Assembly (NCBI RefSeq): GCF_018130065.1
Contig: NZ_JAFCME010000040.1
Span: 1 to 48,942 of the forward strand
Source of the DNA: Bradyrhizobium sp. AUGA SZCCT0158
GTDB lineage: Bacteria; Pseudomonadota; Alphaproteobacteria; Rhizobiales; Xanthobacteraceae
Direction: 5' to 3'
Length of the DNA stretch: 48,942 nt
The notes under the pieces were generated by a model, which ran no database searches, had not been told where the DNA came from, and was given only the letters and a program-made list of their open reading frames with translations. Shown piece by piece: positions 14,663 through 24,547 of this stretch (position 1 is the stretch's first letter; every line of letters starts with the position of its first letter). Position numbers and translations under genes: made by a program.

Positions 14663-16276
14663 ATGCGCAATCGGATTTCGATGCTTCTTGCTGCCACAGC
14701 GGCGGCACTCTGCTTGTATGCCGGACTGCCCACGAATTCAGCAAGGGCAGAATCCGTTGTGCGCTACGGTATTTCGATGGCGGACATCCCGCTGACCACC
14801 GGTCAGCCGGACCGCGGCGCCGGCGCCTACCAGTTCAGCGCCTACACGATCTACGATCCGCTGGTGGCCTGGGAAATGGACGTGGCCGACCGGCCCGGCA
14901 AGCTGGTGCCGGGGCTCGCGACGGAATGGAAGGTCGACGACAAGGACAAGACCAAATGGCGCTTCAGTCTGCGCAAGGACGTCAAATTCCATGACGGCAG
15001 TGCGTTTAATGCCGACGCGGTGATCTGGAATCTCGACAAGGTGCTGAACGAAAAGGCACCGCAATTCGACAAGCGCCAGAGCGCGCAGGTGAAGACCCGC
15101 CTGCCCTCGGTCGCGAGCTACGCCAAGATCGACGACGACACCATCGAGATATCAACCAAGGCGGTGGATTCGTTCTTCCCCTACCAGATGCTCTGGTTCC
15201 TGGTCTCGAGCCCCGCCCAATATGAAAAGCTCGGCAAGGACTGGGACAAGTTCGCCAGCCAGCCTTCCGGCACCGGCCCGTTCAAACTGACAAAGCTGGT
15301 GCCGCGCGAACTCGCCGAACTCACCAAGAATGCGGATTACTGGAACAAGAAGCGAATTCCAAAGGCCGACAAGATCGTCCTGATTCCGATGCCGGAAGCG
15401 CTGACGCGCACCAATGCGCTGCTCGCCGGCCAGGTCGATCTGATCGAAACGCCGGCCCCTGACGCGGTGCCGCAGCTGAAGTCCGCCGGAATGCGCATCG
15501 TCGACAACATCACGCCGCATGTCTGGAATTATCACTTGAGCGTGCTGCCGGGTTCGCCCTGGACCGACATCCGCCTGCGCAAAGCGCTCAACCTCGCGAT
15601 CGACCGTGAAGGCGTCGTCGGCCTGATGAACGGCCTGGCCAAGCCCGCCAAGGGCCAGGTCGATCCGTCGAGCCCCTGGTTTGGCAAGCCGACTTTCGAG
15701 CTCAAGCATGATGTGGCGGCGGCAAAAAAACTGGTCGAGGAAGCCGGCTACTCCAGGCAGAAGCCGCTGAAGGCCACCTTCATCATCGCGCAGGGCGGCA
15801 CCGGACAGATGCTGTCGCTGCCGATGAACGAATTCCTGCAGCAGAGCTTCAAGGAAATCGGCATCGAGATCGACTTCAAGGTGGTCGAGCTCGAGACGTT
15901 ATATACGCACTGGCGCAAGGGCGCGGCCGACGAGATGAACGCCGGCATCACCTCCAACAACATCGCCTATGTCACCTCGGATCCGCTCTACGCCATCGTG
16001 CGCTTCTTCCACTCCGGCCAGATCGCGCCTGTCGGCGTCAACTGGGGTGGCTACAAGTCGCCAAAGGTCGACGCGCTGATCGACGAAGCCAAGCAGACCT
16101 TCGATGCCGCCAAGCAGGACGAACTGCTGGCACAGGCCCACGCCCAGATCGTCGACGACGCCGTGCTGGTCTGGGTGGTGCACGACACCAACCCGCATGC
16201 GCTTTCGCCCAAGGTGAAGAAATTCGTGCAGGCGCAGCACTGGTTTCAGGATTTGACGACGATCGGGCTGGAGTGA
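14663..16276 (+). CDS. Second periplasmic substrate-binding protein, SBP family 5, paralogue
   Basis: The protein has 537 residues. The signal peptide is MRNRISMLLAATAAALCLYAG, with cleavage near ARAE. The mature chain parallels the divergent binding protein throughout: GMTAADIPRT there and GISMADIPLT here near the start, similar FHDGS-FNADAV-WN blocks, and matching ends (ALSPKVKKFVQAQHWF against AMSPKVKGFVQPKSWF). It is therefore a paralogue, probably for a related ligand, and has no permease genes of its own nearby. It would share the transporter encoded on the other strand. Its ribosome site is GGAG, and it has its own sigma-54 promoter. Its end is followed by a palindromic repeat. Confidence 0.95.
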   Translation: MRNRISMLLAATAAALCLYAGLPTNSARAESVVRYGISMADIPLTTGQPDRGAGAYQFSAYTIYDPLVAWEMDVADRPGKLVPGLATEWKVDDKDKTKWRFSLRKDVKFHDGSAFNADAVIWNLDKVLNEKAPQFDKRQSAQVKTRLPSVASYAKIDDDTIEISTKAVDSFFPYQMLWFLVSSPAQYEKLGKDWDKFASQPSGTGPFKLTKLVPRELAELTKNADYWNKKRIPKADKIVLIPMPEALTRTNALLAGQVDLIETPAPDAVPQLKSAGMRIVDNITPHVWNYHLSVLPGSPWTDIRLRKALNLAIDREGVVGLMNGLAKPAKGQVDPSSPWFGKPTFELKHDVAAAKKLVEEAGYSRQKPLKATFIIAQGGTGQMLSLPMNEFLQQSFKEIGIEIDFKVVELETLYTHWRKGAADEMNAGITSNNIAYVTSDPLYAIVRFFHSGQIAPVGVNWGGYKSPKVDALIDEAKQTFDAAKQDELLAQAHAQIVDDAVLVWVVHDTNPHALSPKVKKFVQAQHWFQDLTTIGLE

Positions 16277-16305
16277 GGGGTTACCGAACGCCGCCCAACC
16301 AACGG

Positions 16306-16407
16306 TCGTCATCCCCGCGCATGCGGGGAGCCAGTACGTTGCGGCCTATCGATTTTATCGCTGGCGTCTCTGGAATACTGGGTCACCCGCCTGCGCGGGT
16401 GACGACA
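16306..16407. repeat. Interspersed palindromic repeat, family C
   Basis: GTCGTCATCCCCGCGCATGC at the left and GCCTGCGCGGGTGACGAC at the right pair as long arms. Each end also has a small hairpin of its own (CCCCGCGCATGCGGGG; ACCCGCCTGCGCGGGT). It sits between the convergent ends of the binding-protein and cyclase genes and probably serves as a bidirectional transcript end. Confidence 0.75.
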
Positions 16408-16415
16408 GCGGTGCG

Positions 16416-18644
16416 TCACTTCGTCAGCAGCGCAAACGCGCCGTTCCAGTCTTCCGGCGGCGGGGCGTCCTGGAAGTTGCGGATTCGCGCTTCGTAGAGA
16501 TTGAACAACAGCTCGAGCGAACGCACCTCGTCGGTGCGGCGGCCGCGTTCGATCGCCGCCAGCGCGCCTTGCCAGTCGCGGCCGCGATAGCAGGCCAGCA
16601 TTTCGATGGTCAGGTTGCGCAAGCGCTGGAAACGGCCGGACTGCGCGGTGTCCTCCCGCCCGGCGATCGCGTAGATCACCTCGGGCTCCTTCTTGCCCTT
16701 CACCATGATGAAGTCGAGTTCGAGGATCGCGAACTTGTCCTTGACCGCGAGCGCGGTTTTCGAGCCGACGATGATCGGGAAGCCGTATTCCTTGGACTGG
16801 CCCTCCAGCCGTGAGGCCAGATTGACGCTGTCGCCGAACACCGAATAGTCGAACCGCATGTCCGACCCCATGTTGCCGACCACGCAGGTTCCGGTATTGA
16901 GTCCGACGCCGACATTGAGCGGAATGAACGGGCGGCCCTCTTCCTCGGCTTCCTCCATCCGCTCCTGATTGAGCTCGTCGACACGCTCCAGCATATCGAG
17001 CGCCGCCTCGCAGGCGTTGAGCTGGTGATCCTTGTCGTCGAGCGGCGCGTTCCAGAACGCCATGATGGCGTCGCCCATATATTTGTCGATGGTGCCCTTG
17101 CGGTGCAGGATGGCGTTGGTCAGCGGCGTCAGGAAGCGGTTCATCAGCGCGGTGAGGCCCTGCGGGTCTCGCTTGTAGGTCTCCGAGATCGAGGTGAAGC
17201 CACGCATGTCGGAGAACATGATGGTCATCTCGCGCTCCTCGCCGCCGAGCACGAGCTTCTCCGGCGACTGCGCCAGCTGCGCGACCAGCGCGGGCGACAT
17301 GTACTGGGAGAACGCGTTACGGATCTGTTTGCGCTGCTTCTGCTCCCGGACGAAACTCGAGAAGATCAGCGTGAGATAGATCGACGTCGTCGATATCAAG
17401 GGATAGGTGAAATCGATCAGCAGCCGGTGCTGCGAGTAGAAATACCAGGACGTTCCGATCAGCGCGGTGGCAAACGCCGCTCCGAGGGCGACCAGCGTGA
17501 CCGGTCCGAACAAGGGCGCGAACGCGATCACCAATAATCCGAACAAGACCGCGGTGGCGAATTCGATCGAGATGCCGTAGATCGGCTGCGAGATCACCTC
17601 CCCGGTCAGCGCGCTCTCCAGCACCTGGGCATGGATTTCCACGCCCGGCATGGCTCGCGACACCGGCGTGGTCTTGATATCGTTGAGACCGACGGCCGAG
17701 GTGCCGATCAACACCAGTTTGCCGGCGATCTTCTCGGGCGCAACGGTCTTTTCCAGCACGTTGATCGCCGGGACATAGAGTGAGGCATCGTGCCGGGCGT
17801 AATGGACCCAAAGCTGGCCATTGCCGTCGGTCGGCAACTGAAAGCCCTTGATGCCGAGGCTCTTGATGCCGCCCTTTTCGGCCTTGATCAGGATCGTACC
17901 CGAACCGGTGGCGACCCGCAGCATCTCGAAACTCAGCGAGGGCATGGTCTGGCCCTGCGCCTGCATGATCATCGGCACCCGCCGCACGATGCCGTCGCGT
18001 TCAGGCTTGACGGTGAATAGCCCGCGCCCGGCCGCTGCGTGCTCCAGCACCTTGGTGTTGCGCAGCAGGCCGGGGAATTCGAACATGAAGCGCTGCGGCT
18101 CCTCGCCGAGCATCGCAAGCCCGGTCACCGGAAGCGTCTTGTCGAGCACACCCAGTTCTTCCGGCAAACCCGATTCACCCAGCACCACCCTTGAGGCGCG
18201 GATGGCATCGGCGAAAACCTGGTCGTTGCTCGGCAGCGAGCGCAACCGGCTGCGGGTTTCCTCATCGAGATTGCGGTAGGTGTCGGCGACAAATTCCGGG
18301 TTGAGCCGGTCGGGCTCCGGAAACACCACGTCGAAGGCGATCACGACGGCGCCGAGATTGGTCAGCTCCGTTACCAGATCCGCCAGCCGCGTCCGCGGCC
18401 AAGGCCACTGTCCAAGCTTTTCCAGGCTCTTGTCGTCGATATCGACGATGGTGACCGGACGTGCGGTCTTCTTGCGAGGGTCGACGCGCTGGAAGGCGTC
18501 GAAGGTTCGAACGCGGATCTCCTCGACCGGAGCCGGGTCCCACACGCGCAGCGCGGCAAACCCGATCAGCAGCGCAACGCAGGCCAGCCGGGCATAGCCA
18601 AAGCGCCGCTTGAACCACCGCAAGAATATTCTCAGCCGCTTCAT
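16416..18644 (-). CDS. CHASE2-domain membrane-bound adenylate cyclase
   Basis: The protein has 742 residues. One N-terminal membrane helix (about residues 18-34) leads into a periplasmic CHASE2 sensor domain (about 40-345). Three further helices (about 355-435) are followed by a class III cyclase domain (about 465-660). Catalytic features are visible: metal-binding Asp in FSDMRGF (477-483) and in KYMGDA, Lys521 and Asp599 as the adenine-selecting pair, and FGDSVNLASR with the transition-state residues. It should make cAMP in response to an extracytoplasmic signal. It lies downstream of the giant repeat protein on the same strand, but with a gap of 239 bases, so an operon is uncertain. The link to adhesion is positional only. 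Confidence 0.93.
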   Translation of the reverse strand: MKRLRIFLRWFKRRFGYARLACVALLIGFAALRVWDPAPVEEIRVRTFDAFQRVDPRKKTARPVTIVDIDDKSLEKLGQWPWPRTRLADLVTELTNLGAVVIAFDVVFPEPDRLNPEFVADTYRNLDEETRSRLRSLPSNDQVFADAIRASRVVLGESGLPEELGVLDKTLPVTGLAMLGEEPQRFMFEFPGLLRNTKVLEHAAAGRGLFTVKPERDGIVRRVPMIMQAQGQTMPSLSFEMLRVATGSGTILIKAEKGGIKSLGIKGFQLPTDGNGQLWVHYARHDASLYVPAINVLEKTVAPEKIAGKLVLIGTSAVGLNDIKTTPVSRAMPGVEIHAQVLESALTGEVISQPIYGISIEFATAVLFGLLVIAFAPLFGPVTLVALGAAFATALIGTSWYFYSQHRLLIDFTYPLISTTSIYLTLIFSSFVREQKQRKQIRNAFSQYMSPALVAQLAQSPEKLVLGGEEREMTIMFSDMRGFTSISETYKRDPQGLTALMNRFLTPLTNAILHRKGTIDKYMGDAIMAFWNAPLDDKDHQLNACEAALDMLERVDELNQERMEEAEEEGRPFIPLNVGVGLNTGTCVVGNMGSDMRFDYSVFGDSVNLASRLEGQSKEYGFPIIVGSKTALAVKDKFAILELDFIMVKGKKEPEVIYAIAGREDTAQSGRFQRLRNLTIEMLACYRGRDWQGALAAIERGRRTDEVRSLELLFNLYEARIRNFQDAPPPEDWNGAFALLTK

Positions 18645-18883
18645 GCTGCTTCGGTATCACGGGCAGGCAGATTGTTCCAACGGGTTGCGACCCGCGCCGC
18701 AGCATTATGGGACCCCGGCGCTCTTCAGTCTGAAGCCTAAGATAATCGGCTTTATACTTCCAGTCGCGCCATTGTTCTGGCGAACTACTTCGCTCGCCAA
18801 GAATACGCATGGTCCGGATTTGGAGGTCAGGCGGATCGGTCCTTCAACCCCGCCGAGCGGAAGGTCGACAGGAAAGATCGGGA

Positions 18884-21800
18884 TCAGGCGTGCGGCGACA
18901 CGATGAAGTCGCCGGCGTGCAGGCTGCCAAGAGCGACATGCTTGAGGAGGATGCTCTTGTCATCGTCCACCGTGATCAGCACGTCCGCGGAGTTGGCCGG
19001 GCTGGTCGCCGCGTGGCTCGAAAGCCAGTCATCGATATTGGACGAATCGATCGCCAAAAACGCCCTCAGGTCGATATGATCCTGACCCGGGGTGAAATCA
19101 GTGATGGTGTCGAGGCCGTCGCTGGTCCTGAACACGAACTGATCGGCGCCCGCGCCGCCTGTCAGGGTGTCGGTGTTTTCGGTCGCGAAGATGACGTCCT
19201 TGCCTGAGGTGCCGGTCAGGCTGATGTCCGGACCCGCGCCGCCCTGGTTGAAGATGAAATTGACCGTGTCCGAGCCGCCAAGGCTGTCGGCGACGGTGAA
19301 AACGAGCGAAGCGGTCTGCGCCTGGCTGCTGCCGGGGTCGTAGGTGACACCGTCGTCCAGCGTCGCGTTGATATGCGCGAGCGAGCCCGTGTCCGTCGAC
19401 GGCGTAGAACCACTGGCCGGCGATGCGCCGGTCGCCGTGGTGAGCGTAATGGTTTCGGTCGCTGCCGAGGGGGCGCTATCGGTGACGTAAAGGCCCGTCA
19501 CCGTTGTCACGCCATTGCCGTCCACGCCGAGGTGGAATTGATCGGTTTCGATTACGAGACTGGTCGGGATCGAATCGCGCAGCACGGGCGCTTCATTGGC
19601 GCCGGTAACGTCCACCGTCAGCGTCGTTGTTCCGAGGGCGCCACTTGCGTCGGCGACCTGCACCGTAAAGAGGTCGGCGTAAGAGCCCGGGTTGAGCGCG
19701 TTGATCGCCGCCGCATTGGCGACATAGCTGTAAGTGCCGTTGGCGTTCACCGTCAACGAGCCGTAGTTTCCGACGACGGTCGTCACGACGTTGTTTGCGG
19801 CATCGAGTGCGGCATAGTGCAGCGACGCAGTTTCGCCGCTGTCGAAATCCGCCCCAACCAGCGTGCCGGTCAGATCGGCGAAGCTGTCGTTAGCAGCCGT
19901 ATCGGCCAGCGTTCCGGCATTGACCGCCGCCATCGTCGGTGCGTCGTTGGCGCCGGTCACGTTCACCGTCAAAACAGCGGTACCGGTGGCGCCGTTCACG
20001 TCTGACGTTTGCACGGTGAAGGTGTCGGCATAGGTGCCGGCATGCAGCGCGTTGATCGCCGCCGCATTGGCGACATAGCTGTACGTGCCGTCAGCGTTCA
20101 CCGTCAACGAGCCGTAGTCGCCGACGACGGTTGCCACGACGCTGTTTGCGGCATCGAGCGCCGCATAATGCAGCGACGCCGTCTCGCCGCTGTCGAGGTC
20201 GGCGCCGACCAGCGCGCCGGTCAGATTGCCGAAACTGTCGTTCGCCGCCGTGTCAGTGAGCGTGCCGGCATTGACGGCCGCCAGCGTCGGCGCGTCGTTG
20301 GCGCCGATCACGTCTACCGTGAGAACAGCGGTACCGGTGGCGCCGTTCGCGTCTGACGTCTGCACCGTGAAGGTGTCGACATAGGAGCCGGTATGCAGCG
20401 CGTTGATCGCCGCGGCATTGGCGACATAGCGGTAAGTGCCGTCGGCGTTCACCGTCAGCGAACCGTAGTCGCCGACCACCGTTGTCACGGCGTTGCTTGA
20501 GGCATCGAGCGCGGCGTAATGCAACGAAACCGTCTCGCCGCTGTCGAGGTCCGCCCCAACCAGCGTGCCGGTCAGGTTGCCGAAATTGGTGTTGCCCGCG
20601 GTATCGGTGAGCGTTCCCGCATTCACTGCCGCCAGCGTCGGGGCGTCGTTGGCGCCGGTGACGTCCACCGTGAGAACCGCGGTGCCGGAGGCGCCGTTGA
20701 CGTCTGACGTCTGCACCGTGAAAGTGTCGGTGTAGGAGCCGGCATGCAGCGCGTTGATGACGCTCGCATTGGGGACATAGGTATAGGTGCCGTCGGGGTT
20801 CACCGTCAGCGAACCATAGAGGCCCGCTAGCGCAGAATTAACCGGATTGCCGCCGTCGAGCGCAGCATATTCCAGCGTCGCGGTTTCGCCGCTGTCGCGA
20901 TCATGGCCGTTCAGCAATCCCACAAGGTTGCTGAAACTGTCGTTTGCCGCACCGTCCGTGAATTTACCCGCGGTCACGGCGCCCAGCGTCGGCGTATCGT
21001 TGTCGCCTGTCACGTCCACCGTCAGAACGGCGGTGGCGATGGCGCCGTTCACGTCTATCGTCTGCACCGTGAAGGTGTCGGTATAGGAGCCGGCATGCAG
21101 CGCGTTGATGACGGCCGCATTGGGGACATAGGTATAGGTGCCGTCGGGGTTCACCGTGAGCGAGCCATAGAGGCCTACTACCGCCGAGTTGACGGGATTG
21201 CCGGCATCAAGTGCTGCGTATTGCAGCGTCGCGGTTTCGCCGCTGTCGCGGTCGTTGCCGACCAAAATTCCCGTAAGATCGCCGAAACTGTCGTTGTCAG
21301 CGCCATCGGTCAGTTTGCCCGCGGCCACGCCCGCGAGCGTCGGGGTGTCGTTGGCACCATTGACGTGCACGGTGAGCACGGCGGTGCCGATGGCACCGTG
21401 AACGTCTGACGTCTGCACCGTGAACGTGTCGGTGTAGGCGCCGGCATGCAGGGCGTTGATGACAGTGGCGTTGACGACATAACTCCACGTGCCGTCGGCA
21501 TTCACCGTCAGCGAACCATATTGGCCTGCGATGGCCGAGTTCACGGGATGGCTGGTCAAATCGAGAGCGCTGTAGCTCAGCGACGCGGTCTCGTCATGAT
21601 CGGCATCGTATCCGACCAGCGTACCCGTCAGATTGCCAAAACTGTCGTTGATGGCCGTATCGGTCAGCGTGCCCGCATTCACCGCGGTCACCGTCGGCGC
21701 ATCGTTGGTTCCGGTGACGGTGACGGTGATCGGCTTGGTAATGACCCCGCCATGACCATCGTTGACGGTCGCAACATAGGTCAGCGTCAGGACCTCGCCA

Positions 21801-24547
21801 TCGGCGAGGAAATCGAACTTGTTGTCGGCGACGTCGTAGGACCAGTTCACCGAGCCGGCGTTGGTATTGCCGCCGGCCGGCGTCAGTGACAGCGCGGCGG
21901 CGAGGTCGCTCACCTGCTGCGGCGTCAGCGTCAGATTGGTGGTGCCGTCAGCCGCCTTGTAGCCGTAGTTCGAGAACTGCGCGCTCACCACCGGCCGGTC
22001 GCTGAGGTCGGCGTCGGTGAAGTTGATGGTGCCGCCGGCATGGTCTAGCGCGGCATTGCCGGTGCCGGCCATTTCCGTGAAAGCTGCGTTCGTCGTCGTG
22101 ATGGCAGCGGTATCGTTGGTTCCAGTGATGGTGATCGTGAACGGCTTTGTGATCACCCCGCCACGGCCGTCGTCGACTTTGGCGGTATAGGTGAGCGTCA
22201 GGATTTCGCCGACCGCGAGAAAGTCGAACTTGCCGTCGGCGACAGTGTAGGTCCAGTTCGCCGAACCGTTATGGGTATTGCCTGCCGCCTGCGACACATC
22301 GAGCGCCACGGCCACGTCGGCCAATTGCTGCGCCGTCAGCGACAACTGATTCTGTGCCGCGCCGACGTAACTGTAGGACGTGTAGGCCGCGCTCACCACC
22401 GGCCGGTCGGTCAGATCGACGTCGGTGAAGGTGATCGTGCCTGATGCCGTATCCGGTGTCGGTGATCCCGTCGGATTGGGCTGATCAGGGTTCGACAGTT
22501 CGGCGAACGCGTCGTCCGTCGTCGCGATGGTGGGGACGTCGTTGGTGCCGATCACGGTGACGTCGGCGCCGTTGATCGAGATGCTGACCGGCGTGTACAC
22601 CACGCCGCCATGGCCGTCGTCGACCTTGATGACGTAGTTGAGGATCAGCGTCTCGCCCTTGGCGAGGAAATCGAAGGCATGGTCGGCGATGCTGTAAGTC
22701 CAGGTCGCCGAACCGTTATGGCCGTTTCCGCCCCCCTGCACCACTTTCAAGGGAATTTTGACGGCCGCAATCGCATCCAGTTGCGCCTGCGTCAGCGTCG
22801 CGGTGACGTTATGCCCCTGCGCGTCGAGGTATCGGAACGGCTCGCTGGTCGAGAGCGCCGCACTCACCACCGGACGGTCGGTCAAATCGGTATCGGTAAA
22901 GCTGACCGTACCCGAGATCGTATCGATCGTGGTATTGCCGGTGCCGTCCCGCTCGATGACGGTGCCGCCGCGGGTGACGACGGTCGGCGCGTCATTGGTG
23001 CCGGTTATCGTAATGGTGAAGGTCTTGAACGTGATCTCGTTGTTCGCCGCGAAATTATTGTCGACCCGCGCCAGATAGGTCAGCGTCAAGGTCTCGCCGG
23101 CGGCCAGGAAGTCGAAGGCGCCGTCTGGGACGCTGTAGGTCCAGGTCGCCGTGCCGCGGTTTTTCTGGTTGGGATCCTGCACCACGATAAGCGGCACTTC
23201 CACCGCCTTGATCGCGGCTACCTGCTCCGCCGTCAGCGATGCGGTGACGTCGCTGTGTTGCGCGTTCTCATATTTGAACGAGGCAAAACTCGCCTGGGCG
23301 GTCGGCACGTCGCCCGGATTGAGGTCGGAATACGCGATCTCGCCGGTCAACGTATCTTGCGCGGCACTGCCGGTCAGGCCGGCGCGCTCGGTGAAGGCCG
23401 CATTGGAGGTGACAACGTCAGGCGGCCCCGGAATGTGGTCGGTCGATCTGACGGTCGTGTTGGTGGTCGTACGAATGGGCGTGTCGATAATCGGGGTAAC
23501 CGTCAGCGTCACGGGCACGGTTTCCCCGCCCGCCAGTCTGATGTACATGGTTTCCGAAATCGGCGCAGAGCCAAGACGCTGCAGCGTTTGCGGATTGTTC
23601 AGGTCGGTGAATTTCAGCTGGAAGACATCGGAGATGATCTTCTGCGCATCCGGCGACAGCTGCACGGACGAGAGAAAATTGACCGTGCCCTGGCCGCTGA
23701 CGATGGTCTGCGTGCCGGCCTGATTGACGGTCGCGATCGGCGTCATCGTGGTCTTGTCGAACAGGATGTAGGAGCCGGTGGTGCCGTCGGGTTCGACCAG
23801 CACCTGGAATTTCGCCGGCGGCGCGCCGCCCTGGCCCGGCACGGCAAAGTCGATTTCGACCAGTACCGCGGTGCCGCGGATGCCCATGGTCGCGACCGGC
23901 GTGTCGACCTTCATGTCGCCCTTCTTGGCGGTCGCGCCGGCGACGAACGAGATCGTGCCCTGCACCAGGCTGATCAGCGACGAATTGTTCGACCCGTTCG
24001 GGTCGTAAATCATTTCGTTCAGCACCATTCTGGCATTCGACGCGAGGCCGAACACACTGCCGTCGATGAAGGTGATGCCGAGCGTCGAATCGGAGCCGGA
24101 CTGGACCACGTCGCCTTTGTTGACGTTGTCGCCATTGTTCAGAATGATTGAAACGCCGTTGCGGATCGCGGTCGCGGTGCCGACGAGCTTGGTCACATGA
24201 CCGATGACCTGGGCCACGCTCGGGCTGCCGTCGGCCTGCGCCAGTTGGAGGTGACCGGTCAGCGCGTTGACAATATCGCCGGTCAGATGGGCGCCATCGG
24301 GTGATGCCAGGGCTGCGCGCTTCTCGCCCTTGAAATAGTCGTGCAGCACCATCTCGCGGCCGTCGCCCGACAGAACGAGGTCGACACCCGCGCGCTTGAA
24401 ATCGCCGGTGAAAAGCAAATGGGCGTCTGGAACGATAATGGCGCCCGACGGTGCATGCGTGGAGACGCTGTCGACCTGGAGGTGCCCACCCAGGTGAGCG
24501 CCGTGGCCGTCAGGCAGCACGTCGGTAAATTTACCGGCCAAAGTCAA
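18884..24547 (-). CDS. Giant FecR/VCBS-repeat protein with RTX-like C terminus, probable type I-secreted adhesin
   Basis: The protein has about 1,887 residues. The order is: an N-terminal module (1-110); a FecR-like region (about 115-232, ending MGIRGTAVLVEIDF); four VCBS-type repeats (about 379-942, each with the FTDxDLxDRPVVSA and FDFLAxGExLTL pattern); six tandem repeats of about 117 residues (about 945-1648); and a C-terminal region with an RTX-type nonapeptide (TLTGGAGADQFVF, near 1790), then DFTPGQDHIDL. There is no Sec signal, which fits type I secretion through a C-terminal signal. The frame has no ATG near its 5' end; TTG at 24547 is the best start, and a stop lies 17 codons upstream. 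The cell-surface role is inferred from the architecture and the LapG-like neighbour. Confidence 0.9.
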   Translation of the reverse strand: MTLAGKFTDVLPDGHGAHLGGHLQVDSVSTHAPSGAIIVPDAHLLFTGDFKRAGVDLVLSGDGREMVLHDYFKGEKRAALASPDGAHLTGDIVNALTGHLQLAQADGSPSVAQVIGHVTKLVGTATAIRNGVSIILNNGDNVNKGDVVQSGSDSTLGITFIDGSVFGLASNARMVLNEMIYDPNGSNNSSLISLVQGTISFVAGATAKKGDMKVDTPVATMGIRGTAVLVEIDFAVPGQGGAPPAKFQVLVEPDGTTGSYILFDKTTMTPIATVNQAGTQTIVSGQGTVNFLSSVQLSPDAQKIISDVFQLKFTDLNNPQTLQRLGSAPISETMYIRLAGGETVPVTLTVTPIIDTPIRTTTNTTVRSTDHIPGPPDVVTSNAAFTERAGLTGSAAQDTLTGEIAYSDLNPGDVPTAQASFASFKYENAQHSDVTASLTAEQVAAIKAVEVPLIVVQDPNQKNRGTATWTYSVPDGAFDFLAAGETLTLTYLARVDNNFAANNEITFKTFTITITGTNDAPTVVTRGGTVIERDGTGNTTIDTISGTVSFTDTDLTDRPVVSAALSTSEPFRYLDAQGHNVTATLTQAQLDAIAAVKIPLKVVQGGGNGHNGSATWTYSIADHAFDFLAKGETLILNYVIKVDDGHGGVVYTPVSISINGADVTVIGTNDVPTIATTDDAFAELSNPDQPNPTGSPTPDTASGTITFTDVDLTDRPVVSAAYTSYSYVGAAQNQLSLTAQQLADVAVALDVSQAAGNTHNGSANWTYTVADGKFDFLAVGEILTLTYTAKVDDGRGGVITKPFTITITGTNDTAAITTTNAAFTEMAGTGNAALDHAGGTINFTDADLSDRPVVSAQFSNYGYKAADGTTNLTLTPQQVSDLAAALSLTPAGGNTNAGSVNWSYDVADNKFDFLADGEVLTLTYVATVNDGHGGVITKPITVTVTGTNDAPTVTAVNAGTLTDTAINDSFGNLTGTLVGYDADHDETASLSYSALDLTSHPVNSAIAGQYGSLTVNADGTWSYVVNATVINALHAGAYTDTFTVQTSDVHGAIGTAVLTVHVNGANDTPTLAGVAAGKLTDGADNDSFGDLTGILVGNDRDSGETATLQYAALDAGNPVNSAVVGLYGSLTVNPDGTYTYVPNAAVINALHAGSYTDTFTVQTIDVNGAIATAVLTVDVTGDNDTPTLGAVTAGKFTDGAANDSFSNLVGLLNGHDRDSGETATLEYAALDGGNPVNSALAGLYGSLTVNPDGTYTYVPNASVINALHAGSYTDTFTVQTSDVNGASGTAVLTVDVTGANDAPTLAAVNAGTLTDTAGNTNFGNLTGTLVGADLDSGETVSLHYAALDASSNAVTTVVGDYGSLTVNADGTYRYVANAAAINALHTGSYVDTFTVQTSDANGATGTAVLTVDVIGANDAPTLAAVNAGTLTDTAANDSFGNLTGALVGADLDSGETASLHYAALDAANSVVATVVGDYGSLTVNADGTYSYVANAAAINALHAGTYADTFTVQTSDVNGATGTAVLTVNVTGANDAPTMAAVNAGTLADTAANDSFADLTGTLVGADFDSGETASLHYAALDAANNVVTTVVGNYGSLTVNANGTYSYVANAAAINALNPGSYADLFTVQVADASGALGTTTLTVDVTGANEAPVLRDSIPTSLVIETDQFHLGVDGNGVTTVTGLYVTDSAPSAATETITLTTATGASPASGSTPSTDTGSLAHINATLDDGVTYDPGSSQAQTASLVFTVADSLGGSDTVNFIFNQGGAGPDISLTGTSGKDVIFATENTDTLTGGAGADQFVFRTSDGLDTITDFTPGQDHIDLRAFLAIDSSNIDDWLSSHAATSPANSADVLITVDDDKSILLKHVALGSLHAGDFIVSPHA
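19602..21712 (-). repeat. Six tandem coding repeats of about 351 bases
   Basis: Inside the adhesin gene, six head-to-tail units of about 351 bases encode about 117 residues each. Each starts ANDxPTLAxVNAGTLTD and includes YGSLTVNxDGTYxYV and YTDTFTVQTSDVNGA. Neighbouring units share long near-identical DNA stretches; copies four and five from the N terminus are the closest. Recombination could change the copy number. Confidence 0.85.

Noticed and set aside
13120..14994. 624-codon open frame on the plus strand
   Set aside because: It is antisense to the first binding protein and runs out of frame into the second one; both of those have clear signal peptides and family motifs.
19602..21712. 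CRISPR array or tandem insertion elements
   Set aside because: The units are long, in frame, head to tail and encode the adhesin repeats.
22610..24151. 513-codon open frame on the plus strand
   Set aside because: It is a shadow of the adhesin repeats: His/Arg/Asp-rich with no domain pattern.
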